DNA of 64,000 nucleotides, from positions 1 to 64,000 of the forward strand of contig JAEYLC010000044.1 of NCBI GenBank assembly GCA_023461435.1. Reading direction: 5' to 3'. This DNA is from Bacillota bacterium (lineage in GTDB: Bacteria; Bacillota; Clostridia; Christensenellales; SZUA-584). The notes beneath the pieces were generated by a model that did not search any database, was not told where the DNA came from, and saw only the letters and a list, made by a program, of their open reading frames with translations. This document shows, piece by piece, positions 44,965 through 53,745 of this stretch; positions within the stretch are counted from its first letter, which is position 1; the number at the start of each line of letters is the position of its first letter. Both the position numbers and the translations under genes were made by a program.

Positions 44965-45263
44965 GTTGCTGGAAGTTATATGCTTTGTAGAGTTTATCTC
45001 TTCTTGAGACACTTTGACAGTATAAGGATAATCCTTCTTAAATGGATAAGATGTTGTCTTTCGTAATACTATACTCCTTTTATCGTTTATCGATATTTGT
45101 ATAGTATTATATGAAGATAATATATAATGTAAATATTAGACGGAATATTGCTTGAAGTATATGGGTTGAAATGTGACAATATTATTTAAAAAACGCAATA
45201 GATATCTAAATGTGATATAATATAAAACATAAAATTGATATCAATTTTCTTGCAGGAGTAGAT
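44965..45263. other. AT-rich intergenic region before the STAND island
   Basis: Marked change to AT-rich sequence. It contains an 11-bp perfect inverted repeat (TAATACTATAC at 45064-45074, GTATAGTATTA at 45099-45109) and the promoter/palindrome at 45213-45248. Confidence 0.6.
45213..45248 (+). promoter_or_regulatory. Extended -10 promoter with palindromic operator
   Basis: TGATATAAT (45213-45221) is an extended -10 element. The perfect palindrome AAAATTGATATCAATTTT (45231-45248) lies just after the expected start point, a place where a repressor would block transcription. Confidence 0.55.
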
Positions 45264-45455
45264 ATGAATTTTCAAGCGTTATTTGATCCCGCAACAACCT
45301 TAGGTGCATTTTTAATCAGTATATCTTCAAGTTTAATAGTTGGTTTGATACTAGGCTTTTTTTCAGGAAAAAGATACAAAAAGGTCAATAAGATTAAAGC
45401 TAGAGATATACAAGCTCCTGTTAATCAGGATGTGAAATATGACAAATCGCACTAA
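45264..45455 (+). CDS. Small single-pass membrane protein with C-terminal motif shared with the STAND protein
   Basis: 63 residues behind GCAGGAG. One membrane helix (about 12-34, LGAFLISISSSLIVGLILGF) is followed by a basic stretch and a tail holding NKIKARDIQAPVNQD at 42-56. The next gene's protein carries NKIKSRDIYAPVNQN at residues 8-22. The genes overlap by 17 bases. I infer a membrane effector recruited by homotypic contact between the two motifs; no database family is recognised. Confidence 0.75.
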   Translation: MNFQALFDPATTLGAFLISISSSLIVGLILGFFSGKRYKKVNKIKARDIQAPVNQDVKYDKSH

Positions 45456-48045
45456 AAAGAATAAAATCAAATCCCGTGATATTTATGCTCCGGTAAATCA
45501 GAACTGTAAGTTTAATTTGTATTTTTCTAATAATCAGCCGGAATATAATTTCATCTTTACTGTTCCTGTCGATACCTATCCTACAAACCATTTTATTGGA
45601 AGAGAAAAAGAACTTAGCGACATTCAACAGCATATTAAATCTGGAGACAAATTAGTTTTAGTTAGTGGTATTGGCGGAATTGGAAAAACACATTTGTGTC
45701 GCTATTTATTTAGAGATTTTATTAAGCAAATAAAAGAATCTGGAGACTCTGAAATAAAAGAATTGGGTTATATGGTATATAGTAACTCAATGGATGAGAC
45801 GGTTCTTAATAGTTTGCATTTCTCAAGAACCGATGATAGAGACGCGGATATAAAAGCCGCATGGTTTTATATCGCTGATCTTGCTATTAAGAATAAAATC
45901 GTTATTTTCATCGATAATATATATAAAACGCCAAGTGAAGATTCGAGTATAAAAAAGCTATTTTCTCTTAACTGTAGTGTAGTTGCAACATCAAGAAAAA
46001 GGGAATTTGAACGTTTTGTTTCTTATGAATTAGATTGCTTAGAAAAAGAAGAGTGCAAACAACTATTTGAAAATATTTATGGGATTGTCCAAGATCAAGA
46101 AGAGCTAGAATTTATAGTTGAAGTTTTAGCAGCAAGGCATACCAAGACAATAGATCTATTAGCTCGTTTGGCTAAATCAAAGAACTGGAGCGTGAAAGAA
46201 TTATCTCAAAGCTTAAAAATAAATAAATTTAATTTATCCTTAATCGTAGATGGTGAACAAATTAACATACAGGCGGAATATAAAAAACTATTCGATTTAG
46301 CAAACTTATCTAAAACAGAACTCAATATACTTGAAGCTTTTTCACTATTTTCTCCGCTTCAAGTGCCTAGAGGATTATGTCACACATGGATGGATGCAGA
46401 TGCTCGAGTTATAAAAGATGATGAAATATATGACGTACTTTATCTAAGTGGTTGGTTAGAAAAGGACGAACTTGGATACTATATGCATCCGATAATTGCA
46501 GAAACAATTAAGACAAATCTTAAAGCGATTTCAATTAAGACTCATAAAAATTTAATAAGTACCTCTGTGAGGATGATAGATATTGAACATGCCGATAATA
46601 TAAAGCATAGAAGAGATATCATTCCTTTTGTTAATTCTATTGTTGAAAATATATGGGAAGCTAATGCAAATAAGCTTTTTCTGATCGCAAATATGATTAG
46701 TGATTGCTATAATTATCTGAATGATACAAATAGAGCTTTAGTCTGGAAGAAAAGAGCTTTGTCAATATGTAGTGTTAGAAAAAAGAAAGATACAGTTACT
46801 ATTATCATTTTATCAAACGAAATTGGACAGCTATTTTATGGCTTGGGAAATTTTGATGAGGCATTTAAATGGCATAAGGATGCATTGAAATTATGTGCAA
46901 GATTAATAAAAGAAAAGAAATTGCATATTGCAAAGACATGTGAATATTTATCGAGTATTTGCATTTCGCAATGTAAATATCCAAAAGCAAAGGTGCTTAT
47001 CGAAAAAGCTTACAATTTAATAAAGGAGCTATATGGTGAGAACTCCTTAAAGATGTCAGGGATATACAATCAAATCGCAGATATTTATATGTTTTCTGGA
47101 GAATTTGATGCTGCTATAGAAAATATGAAAAAGTCTTTAATGATTGTGAAGCAACGTTATGGGAGGTTTGGTTTGGCAGTATCCCATACATATAATAATT
47201 TAGCTTCTATATATAAAACCAAAGGAGATTTCGACAAAGCTCAAATTCTTTTTTATAAAGCTCTTATAATAAACAAGAGATTTCTCGAAGAAGATAATTT
47301 AGAAATTGGAATTAATTATAACAACATTGCTCTAATATATTATTATCAGTTTAGTTTGGATAAAGCATTTGAGTATCACGCAAAGGCTCTTATGATAAAA
47401 ACTAAGCATCTTGGAGAAAACCACCCATTTACAGCAACTACTTTGAATAATATTGGCTTAGTATTCGCTGCGAAGACCGACTATGAAAATGCAATCGAAT
47501 GGTTAGAGAGCTCTTTAAAAATACGAGAAGCTGTATTTGGAAAAAATCATGAGCTTACAATTGAATCTATTCTTAATATTGCAGAAGTTTATATAAGAAT
47601 GGGTGATTATGATGCTGCGCTTCAATATGCCGAAGCTGCTCAACCAGCAATGAATAAAATATATGCTAAAAGTCATCATATTCATGTTGTGCTTAAAAAT
47701 ATTATGTCTGATATTTATATGGATAAGAAAGACTATAGTAAGGCATTAACTTATTTAAAAGAAGCTACAGAAGTCATAAACCAATTATCCACTAAGGATC
47801 ATCCGAAAAATTGTGAAATATATAATAATTTATCACGCATTTACGTTGAGTGGGGTCAATATAGACAAGCTGCAAAATGGGTCATTGAAGCCTATGACTT
47901 AGCAAAGAGTAAATATGGGCAAGGGCATATTCAGACCCAAACCGCATTAAGAAATGCAATAGGTATTTTCGATCAACTAGGGAAAAGTGCAAGTGACTGT
48001 TTAACGTTTATTAACAGTCCTCTCAGAAATTACTCAATGCTATAA
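45439..48045 (+). CDS. STAND/NB-ARC-like NTPase with C-terminal TPR repeats
   Basis: 868 residues. A short N-terminal motif (8-22) takes the place of an effector domain. The nucleotide-binding core begins at FIGRE (52-56), with Walker A GIGGIGKT (77-84), Walker B VIFIDN (155-160) and TSRKRE (184-189). A winged-helix-like region follows (about 290-370; LEAFSLFSPLQVPRGLCHTW). About ten TPR units of 42 residues fill 440-860 (for example YNNLASIYKTKGDFDKAQIL and LNNIGLVFAAKTDYENAIEW). This is the architecture of bacterial NLR-like sensors. Codon use is strongly AT-rich compared with both flanks, indicating transfer. Confidence 0.88.
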   Translation: MTNRTKKNKIKSRDIYAPVNQNCKFNLYFSNNQPEYNFIFTVPVDTYPTNHFIGREKELSDIQQHIKSGDKLVLVSGIGGIGKTHLCRYLFRDFIKQIKESGDSEIKELGYMVYSNSMDETVLNSLHFSRTDDRDADIKAAWFYIADLAIKNKIVIFIDNIYKTPSEDSSIKKLFSLNCSVVATSRKREFERFVSYELDCLEKEECKQLFENIYGIVQDQEELEFIVEVLAARHTKTIDLLARLAKSKNWSVKELSQSLKINKFNLSLIVDGEQINIQAEYKKLFDLANLSKTELNILEAFSLFSPLQVPRGLCHTWMDADARVIKDDEIYDVLYLSGWLEKDELGYYMHPIIAETIKTNLKAISIKTHKNLISTSVRMIDIEHADNIKHRRDIIPFVNSIVENIWEANANKLFLIANMISDCYNYLNDTNRALVWKKRALSICSVRKKKDTVTIIILSNEIGQLFYGLGNFDEAFKWHKDALKLCARLIKEKKLHIAKTCEYLSSICISQCKYPKAKVLIEKAYNLIKELYGENSLKMSGIYNQIADIYMFSGEFDAAIENMKKSLMIVKQRYGRFGLAVSHTYNNLASIYKTKGDFDKAQILFYKALIINKRFLEEDNLEIGINYNNIALIYYYQFSLDKAFEYHAKALMIKTKHLGENHPFTATTLNNIGLVFAAKTDYENAIEWLESSLKIREAVFGKNHELTIESILNIAEVYIRMGDYDAALQYAEAAQPAMNKIYAKSHHIHVVLKNIMSDIYMDKKDYSKALTYLKEATEVINQLSTKDHPKNCEIYNNLSRIYVEWGQYRQAAKWVIEAYDLAKSKYGQGHIQTQTALRNAIGIFDQLGKSASDCLTFINSPLRNYSML

Positions 48046-48076
48046 GTGACTTAATTTTCGATTAGTAAAGTCACTT
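48044..48076 (+). terminator. Hairpin after the STAND gene
   Basis: AAGTGACTT (48044-48052) pairs perfectly with AAGTCACTT (48068-48076). It overlaps the stop codon and lacks a long T tract, so the role as terminator is uncertain. Confidence 0.5.
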
Positions 48077-48257
48077 GTACAAAAATCACATCACATCAAA
48101 TGTAGCTCTGTATTTTCAAAAGTTGCATCTTTAAACATGACTAAATTAGTTTCGTTAGCTGATTTGTTATTTGTCTGAAGCCGTTTGTAAAACAAAAATA
48201 ACACGCCAACGAAAGCGTCGAATGTTTAAAATGAATTTTATCAAAACCTAGGCTATC

Positions 48258-48452
48258 CTATTTCCCGAAAAAATTCAGCGCTTCGTAAACGAGAAACACC
48301 GGCCAGACGATGGCCTTCAAAAACCCCAGCACGCCCACCCAAAACGTCGTCGCGACGGAAATATAGTATATGGCTGCCCCCACAAACCCCAGCCCGTAAA
48401 CCGCGCTGGATTGCACATAGTTTTTTCCGCATTTCTTTTCGTTATCAGACAT
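48258..48452 (-). CDS. Small membrane protein
   Basis: 64 residues: a charged N-terminus, then two hydrophobic segments (about 17-35 and 38-58) with aromatic and Gly residues. No family recognised. The start has GGGGGG-like sequence (GGGGGGCTAG) upstream on the minus strand. Confidence 0.6.
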   Translation of the reverse strand: MSDNEKKCGKNYVQSSAVYGLGFVGAAIYYISVATTFWVGVLGFLKAIVWPVFLVYEALNFFGK

Positions 48453-48656
48453 AAATCTAGCCCCCCAATTCTTTATATTCCTTTAAATACCATGCTAACA
48501 TATGCAAGCCGGTCTATCAATATACCAAAGGCCATAAGGCCAAGGTTGACAAAGATTTTACATGAAAAGAGCAGAAAACAGCCTTTTGGCATTGCATTCT
48601 CCCACTTCTTTTGATATTAGTAAAATATACATATATTTTATAGGAGCATATATATT

Positions 48657-49808
48657 ATGGAAAGCCAAAAGCTGCAACGGCGGTACGATATCGACTGGCT
48701 GCGCATCCTCGCGGTGCTGCTGCTCATCCCGTTTCACTCGGCGCTGATATTCGTCATGGACCCGAATTCCATCATGTACGTGAAAGACACCGTATACAGC
48801 CCGTTTCTCGATACCATGGCTTCCGTCATCCATCAGTTCCACATGCCGCTCTTTTTTGTGCTGGCCGGCATGGCAAGCCACATGGCGCTTGGCTTTAGGT
48901 CCGCGGGAAAATACCTAAAGGAAAGAGTGCTGCGCCTTTTGGTTCCGGCCGTGTTTGGCATCGCGACACTGATCCCCGCGATGACATACTTAACGCAATT
49001 ATCGCAAGGCAAAACGCCCTCGTTTATCGATCATTACCTCGGATTCTTCCGATTGAACGGCAGCGATCTCGCGGGGTACAACGGCACGCTGACGCCCGCG
49101 CACCTATGGTTCATCCTGTTCCTGTTCGTCTTCTCGCTGATCGGACTGCCGCTGTTCATCTGGCTCAGAAAGCCGCTCGAAAGAAGAGGAGGCCGGTTTT
49201 TCGGCAAGCCTTTTGCGCTGCTTCTTTGGGGCGTTCCGCTCACATTGGCGTCGGGGCTCGATATCCTCGGCGACAAAAATCCGATTGTCTATTTTCTGTT
49301 CTTCTTTGTCGGCTTCGTGATCATGACGGGGGGAGGCTGTCAAAAGGCCATCAACAGAGACTGGGTTTATTATCTGCCGCTCGCGGTGCTGTTCGAGGCG
49401 CTGCGCCATCTGCTGCCCGATTACCCGGACGGAACGGCGCTCTGGGCTGTAACAGGGCTGATGCAGACCACCAACCGGCTCATCATGGTGCTGGTGCTGC
49501 TTGGTCTCGGCCACCGCTTTTTGAACGGAAACGGCAAAGCGCACAAGTATCTCACCGAAGCCGCGTTCCCGGTATATCTGCTGCATCTGCCCGTCGCGAC
49601 GTTCGTGGCTTTTTTCGTGATTCGCATGCAGACCACCGTAGCGGTCAAATACATACTGATCATCACCGCAGCGACGCTTTTGAGCTTTGCGCTGTATGAG
49701 CTTTTCAGCCGCGTGGGCTTTTTGAGATTCCTGATGGGCATGAAAAAGAAAAGCCGTCAGGGTGCGGCTGCCGGGCTTAAAGGGAACACCCCGACCATCG
49801 ATACTTAA
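48657..49808 (+). CDS. Acyltransferase family 3 membrane protein
   Basis: 383 residues with about ten membrane helices. The N-terminus RYDIDWLRILAVLLLIPFHS carries the catalytic His of this family. HLWFILFLFVFSLIGLPLF and the repeated hydrophobic segments fit family 3 acyltransferases, which O-acylate cell-surface glycans or other small molecules. The substrate cannot be told. TAGGAG precedes the ATG. Confidence 0.85.
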   Translation: MESQKLQRRYDIDWLRILAVLLLIPFHSALIFVMDPNSIMYVKDTVYSPFLDTMASVIHQFHMPLFFVLAGMASHMALGFRSAGKYLKERVLRLLVPAVFGIATLIPAMTYLTQLSQGKTPSFIDHYLGFFRLNGSDLAGYNGTLTPAHLWFILFLFVFSLIGLPLFIWLRKPLERRGGRFFGKPFALLLWGVPLTLASGLDILGDKNPIVYFLFFFVGFVIMTGGGCQKAINRDWVYYLPLAVLFEALRHLLPDYPDGTALWAVTGLMQTTNRLIMVLVLLGLGHRFLNGNGKAHKYLTEAAFPVYLLHLPVATFVAFFVIRMQTTVAVKYILIITAATLLSFALYELFSRVGFLRFLMGMKKKSRQGAAAGLKGNTPTIDT

Positions 49809-49939
49809 GATTTATGCGGGAGCGCTGCCATTTCGGGCTGGCATCGCGAATTGCAATATTTTATTGGATTTACAAAAATGCATCATTCGCATATAATATA
49901 AGTAACATATATTTTGAGTGGGTCTGATTATTAAGAATC

Positions 49940-49978
49940 AAGCGGAAATCTCATTGAATATGAGTTTTCGCTTTTTTT
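49940..49978 (+). terminator. Rho-independent terminator
   Basis: AAGCGGAAATCTCAT pairs with ATGAGTTTTCGCTT and is followed by a T run (49972-49978). Confidence 0.75.
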
Positions 49979-50005
49979 GTTTTGATCAGAAGAAAGGATA
50001 GTGTC

Positions 50006-50320
50006 ATGATTCAAAAGAGTGCGAAAAACAGGGGAAAGTATTTCATCCGGGTGATGCTGAACAGCGGGACCAGAATGAATCCAATGGGCGACGAAGAATT
50101 GGCTATATTCTGCCAATGCGACACTGAAGAACCGTCAGTCATCGATGTGGATAAAAAGGGCCTTTTAAGATGGGTCAATAGTAATCCGACATGCAAAAGA
50201 AATCATAGCAACGAGCAGTATAAGATATCCGGGCACGAGGACGCGATGTCTGTCGTTTTTCTGACCGATCGTGAAATTCAGGCTTGTCATACTGCCAACC
50301 GAATATTTTTGTGTCAATGA
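50006..50320 (+). CDS. Hypothetical protein
   Basis: 104 residues from the ATG at 50006 behind GAAAGGATAG. Soluble, with several cysteines (FCQCD, NPTCKRNH, IQACHT), which could form a metal site. No family recognised. Confidence 0.55.
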   Translation: MIQKSAKNRGKYFIRVMLNSGTRMNPMGDEELAIFCQCDTEEPSVIDVDKKGLLRWVNSNPTCKRNHSNEQYKISGHEDAMSVVFLTDREIQACHTANRIFLCQ

Positions 50321-50404
50321 GAAAACCGGAGAATCCTTCGATCAGGGGCTCTTAGAGCTGCTGATCGAAGCGCTTCAATCGAAGTGCTGCTTTAAAGATA
50401 TGTC

Positions 50405-50434
50405 TTGACACTTTGAGTGAGAATATGGTAATGT
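50405..50434 (+). promoter_or_regulatory. Promoter of the cold-shock gene
   Basis: TTGACA (50405-50410), an 18-base spacer and an extended -10 TGGTAATGT (50426-50434). The leader would be about 120 bases. Confidence 0.65.
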
Positions 50435-50465
50435 AAACGAGTATTCTAAATGTACCGAATGAGTT

Positions 50466-50524
50466 CACATGTTATGTAAACCATTGTTTCATTTAATGGC
50501 TTACACAACATGTGTTTTTTATTT
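50466..50524 (+). terminator. Long hairpin with T tract in the csp leader (attenuator candidate)
   Basis: Arms 50466-50485 and 50495-50514 pair over 20 positions with two A-C mismatches and a 9-base loop, followed by TTTTTTATTT. It lies 45 bases before the csp start codon and after the promoter. Confidence 0.7.
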
Positions 50525-50559
50525 GTACAGGATATATAAAAATAACAGGAGGTACCAAA

Positions 50560-50772
50560 ATGTTTAATGGTACAGTCAAATGGTTTAACGCGGAAAAAGG
50601 ATTTGGTTTTATTTCGAAAGATGGCGGCGGAGAGGATTTCTTCGTGCATTTCTCGGCAATCATGACGCAGGGCTTTAAATCTCTGAACGAAGGGCAAAGA
50701 GTCACCTTTGATACCGAAGCAGATCCGAAAAACAGAAACAGGATGAGAGCCGTCAATGTTTTTCTGGCGTAG
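50560..50772 (+). CDS. csp: Cold-shock protein (CspA family)
   Basis: 70 residues from the ATG at 50560 behind ACAGGAGG. The cold-shock fold is complete with both RNA-binding motifs: KGFGFI (RNP1) and DFFVHFSAI (RNP2). It acts as a nucleic-acid chaperone in the cytoplasm. The long leader with a terminator-like hairpin suggests temperature-responsive control. Confidence 0.95.
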   Translation: MFNGTVKWFNAEKGFGFISKDGGGEDFFVHFSAIMTQGFKSLNEGQRVTFDTEADPKNRNRMRAVNVFLA

Positions 50773-50865
50773 CTAGTAAAACCGAAATGGCCGGTCTGCT
50801 CAGCAGCCCGGCTATTTTTCTATATTTGCTCATGTTTTATTGCCTTCATGTAACAGGACGCACGC

Positions 50866-51444
50866 CTATTTTTTCAGTATTGCACCGTGCCGGCTCCCAG
50901 CGGCTAGGCTTTTGCTGTACAGCCAATACCCGATCATATAGATCGCGATATAAATCGGCAGAGAAAAATAGTGCTCCCAGCCGCCCTGCTCATAAAAGCC
51001 GAGCCACATGAATATGGGCTCGGCGATAAACGCGCCGACCACGCCGAACGCCGCTCCTTTGATCCACGCGTTGATCTTCGGGAAAAACTGATAGAACAGC
51101 ATCGCCGTGACCGGCATCACAGCCAGATCCCACGGCATATACTCGGGGAAATACGGCAGCAGCGTGGTGTCGTAGTTCCATCCGCTCTGCGATACGCCGA
51201 CCACATCGAGTATCGTCGCGATCAGCATCGTAAAAAGCGCCGCGTACAGCAGGTTGTGCGTCCGTTTTCTGTCTCGTATGATGAGCCAGAGTATCCACGG
51301 CAGCACAGCAAGTCCGAGGTCGATCCACCAGTGCCATGTGAACACGATTTTTTGCGCCCATACGCGTTCCAGCTCGTCGTGCAGTTTTACATACTGATCG
51401 ATAATGCGGTCCATATCCTCGAGCAGGCTTTGATCAACACCCAT
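50866..51444 (-). CDS. CBO0543-like multipass membrane protein
   Basis: About 192 residues from the ATG at 51444 with GAGGTGG upstream; a GTG three codons earlier is the alternative. A charged N-terminal helix precedes about five membrane segments, including WWIDLGLAVLPWILWLIIRD and PWDLAVMPVTAMLFYQFFPK. The pattern matches the CBO0543 family of Firmicutes, whose function is unknown. Confidence 0.75.
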   Translation of the reverse strand: MGVDQSLLEDMDRIIDQYVKLHDELERVWAQKIVFTWHWWIDLGLAVLPWILWLIIRDRKRTHNLLYAALFTMLIATILDVVGVSQSGWNYDTTLLPYFPEYMPWDLAVMPVTAMLFYQFFPKINAWIKGAAFGVVGAFIAEPIFMWLGFYEQGGWEHYFSLPIYIAIYMIGYWLYSKSLAAGSRHGAILKK

Positions 51445-51638
51445 GTGATCCACCTCATTTTCGGCCGATTTTTTAGAAGCTGTGCTTAAGATAATATGGG
51501 CTTTTTATGAGCTTGTTATGCTTCGTTCGGGTGGTATATCAGGGCTTTTTGTATCATGCGGATTAAACGGCTTAAAAAGTGTGATTATAAAAAAGAACGG
51601 CAGAAATGCGGGTCATTTCCATGCGGGATTTGTCTTGT

Positions 51639-51660
51639 ACGGCGCCGGCGCCGGCGCCGT
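51639..51660. repeat. Perfect 22-bp GC-only core palindrome
   Basis: Three consecutive GGCGCC units inside AC...GT give a perfect palindrome directly after the SulP gene (stop at 51671, minus strand). It could act as a terminator stem but has no T tract. Confidence 0.6.
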
Positions 51661-51670
51661 GCCGGCCCAA

Positions 51671-53317
51671 TCAGGCTTTAAGCGCATTCAGGTTAGCCGT
51701 CAGTGCGCGGTCCACGCTGAAATAATAAGCGTCTTCACCGATAAGCTCCGTGACGCCCGCGAGATCGAGACGTCGGCGAACGTCCTGTCTGAGCCCGCAG
51801 ATGATCACGCAGACCTGCGCGGATGCGCATTCTTTGACAACGTCGAGCAGCACTTCCGCGCCGGTGGAATCGATAGCCGAAACGCCGCGCATTGAGAATA
51901 TGATTTTTTCAGAGCTTTCGATGTCGGCGCGCACCTGCGCAAACAGCTTTTCCGCGTTGCCGAAAAACAGCGGGCCGGTCAGGTAAATCACCGTGGTGCC
52001 CGCATGCTTATGCTCTACGTTTTGCGGGCAGTTGTGCAGCAGTTCGTTTTTGACTTTAGACGATGCCACCTCGAGCCTCGAAGAGATCACCACAAAAACG
52101 AACGCCGAGACAATGATGCCGATAATGATGGCGATCGTTAAATCGAACGTCACCGTTGCGGCAAGTGTGATCAGGTATTTGAGAATCGCGCCGCGGTTGC
52201 GCTTTGAAAACATGTGCTTAATCGCCGGCCATTCGTTCATGCGCCATGCCGTTACCATCAGCACGCCCGCAAGCGCCGCATATGGGATTTTGGCCATGAC
52301 GCCGCCCAGCAGAAACATGGAGGCAAGCAGCATGAGGGCATGAACAATGCCCGTTAAGCGCGTTTCGCTTCCGGATTTTATCGCGACGCTCGTGCGGGCA
52401 ATCGCCGCCGTCGCCGGTATGCCGCCGAAGAAGGGGATGATCATATTGCCAATGCCCTGCGCGACAAGCTCCTGATCCGCGTCAAAAGTGCCGTTCTGCT
52501 TCATTCTTAAAGCGCTGGTGCCGCACAGAAGGCTTTCCACCATGCCGAGCGCCGCGATCGAAATGGCGGGAGAAATAAACGACGGCAGATCGGAGAGCTG
52601 CAGCGCCGCGGCGTCGAAACGGACGTCCGGCAGCAGCGTTGTGGGGATGGCGCCGATTGTGCTGACCGGGAAATGAAACAGCGAGCTGATCAGCGTCGCG
52701 GCAGCGATGCCCGCCAGCGAAGACGGGACGAGAGCGCCAAGCTTCCGTGGCCAGAGTATCATAATGCCGATTACAACGGCGCCGATTAAAACCGGCTGCC
52801 ATTCAATATGAAATCCGAGTTCACCGTAAGATATCAGCTTTTGAACAACATTTTCACCTGCTGAGGCGGTTCCGAAGAAATGATCGATCTGTCCGAGCGC
52901 GATGATCACCGCAATGCCCGATGTGAAGCCCGTTATCACCGGGCGCGGAATCACCGTGACAAACCGGCCAAGCTTGAATATGCCGGCGAGCAGCAGCAAT
53001 ATGCCCGCTATTATGCTGACGACAAACACGCCCTGCAGCGTGTATTTGGAGACAATAGGAATGAGAATCGCCGCCATTGCGCCGGTGGGGCCTGATATCT
53101 GGTAGGAGGCACCGGACAGCAGACTGATCACAAAACCGGCGATAACCGCCGTGATTAAACCGGCAGCCGCGTCGGCGCCGCTGCTGATGCCGAAAGCCAA
53201 AGCCAAGGGCAAGGCCACTGCCGCTGCCGTCAGCCCCGCCATGATATCCTTTGTCAACCGTTTGAAATTGTATCCGTGAAACTCTGATTTTAGAATGTGT
53301 TTGTATCGACTCAGCAA
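51671..53317 (-). CDS. SulP-family anion transporter with STAS domain
   Basis: 548 residues, starting at TTG 53317. About twelve membrane segments carry the family motifs ALPLALAFGISSGADAAAGL and SGASYQISGPTGAMAAILIP. A cytoplasmic STAS domain occupies about 435-548 (VIYLTGPLFFGNAEKLFAQV, MRGVSAIDSTGAEVLLDVV). Substrates in the family include sulfate, bicarbonate and dicarboxylates; the one used here is not evident. Confidence 0.9.
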   Translation of the reverse strand: MLSRYKHILKSEFHGYNFKRLTKDIMAGLTAAAVALPLALAFGISSGADAAAGLITAVIAGFVISLLSGASYQISGPTGAMAAILIPIVSKYTLQGVFVVSIIAGILLLLAGIFKLGRFVTVIPRPVITGFTSGIAVIIALGQIDHFFGTASAGENVVQKLISYGELGFHIEWQPVLIGAVVIGIMILWPRKLGALVPSSLAGIAAATLISSLFHFPVSTIGAIPTTLLPDVRFDAAALQLSDLPSFISPAISIAALGMVESLLCGTSALRMKQNGTFDADQELVAQGIGNMIIPFFGGIPATAAIARTSVAIKSGSETRLTGIVHALMLLASMFLLGGVMAKIPYAALAGVLMVTAWRMNEWPAIKHMFSKRNRGAILKYLITLAATVTFDLTIAIIIGIIVSAFVFVVISSRLEVASSKVKNELLHNCPQNVEHKHAGTTVIYLTGPLFFGNAEKLFAQVRADIESSEKIIFSMRGVSAIDSTGAEVLLDVVKECASAQVCVIICGLRQDVRRRLDLAGVTELIGEDAYYFSVDRALTANLNALKA

Positions 53318-53487
53318 AACTCTACGTCCTATTCCGGGTGAAAAATACGCATCATCTTACAACACATCGGTAAGATTGTCAATACACGCAGCACAGACTC
53401 AGGTATGAAGATTATCGGGGGCACGGGTTTTGATTTTTTATCATCCGGTAATGGCACTTGCTTGACTTTATTCTCGAAATACTAGCT
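53318..53487. other. Intergenic region
   Basis: Only spacer sequence is apparent between the SulP start and the MITE-like repeat at 53488. Confidence 0.4.
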
Positions 53488-53639
53488 GCCTCTCAGAGGG
53501 AACTGTCGCCGCAGGCGACTGAGGGAGAAAGTGCTTTAAGCGCGGCAGCTCCCTTCGTCAATTACCGGACAGTCACTTCCTCCGGCACTTCGTGTTCACC
53601 TCCCGGTCCATCCCATTGGGATAGTCATCTGAGGGAGGC
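53488..53639. repeat. MITE-like repeat
   Basis: The left end GCCTCTCAGAGGGAACTGTC and the inverse of the right end (GCCTCCCTCAGATGACTATC) form imperfect terminal inverted repeats of about 20 bases. The segment CTGTCGCCGCAGGCGACTGA is a sequence I know from repeated elements in gut Clostridia. It lies 55 bases before the kinase promoter. Confidence 0.6.
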
Positions 53640-53693
53640 TTAAATGCACTTCATCGACAACCTGACGCAGCCGCGTATACAGTGCGGTATCTG

Positions 53694-53720
53694 TTGCCGC
53701 TGCCAAATAAATGGTATAAT
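53694..53720 (+). promoter_or_regulatory. Promoter of the NarL-type two-component system
   Basis: Extended -10 TGGTATAAT (53712-53720) with TTGCCG at 53694-53699 (15-base spacer), 26 bases before the kinase start codon. Confidence 0.55.
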
Positions 53721-53745
53721 AGAAAAAACGTCTGTTGGAGCGTTT

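Noticed and set aside
45264..48045. The STAND pair as cargo of the tRNA-Ala element
   Set aside because: It lies outside attR and outside the original tRNA terminator, so it would not be mobilised by this recombinase as now arranged.
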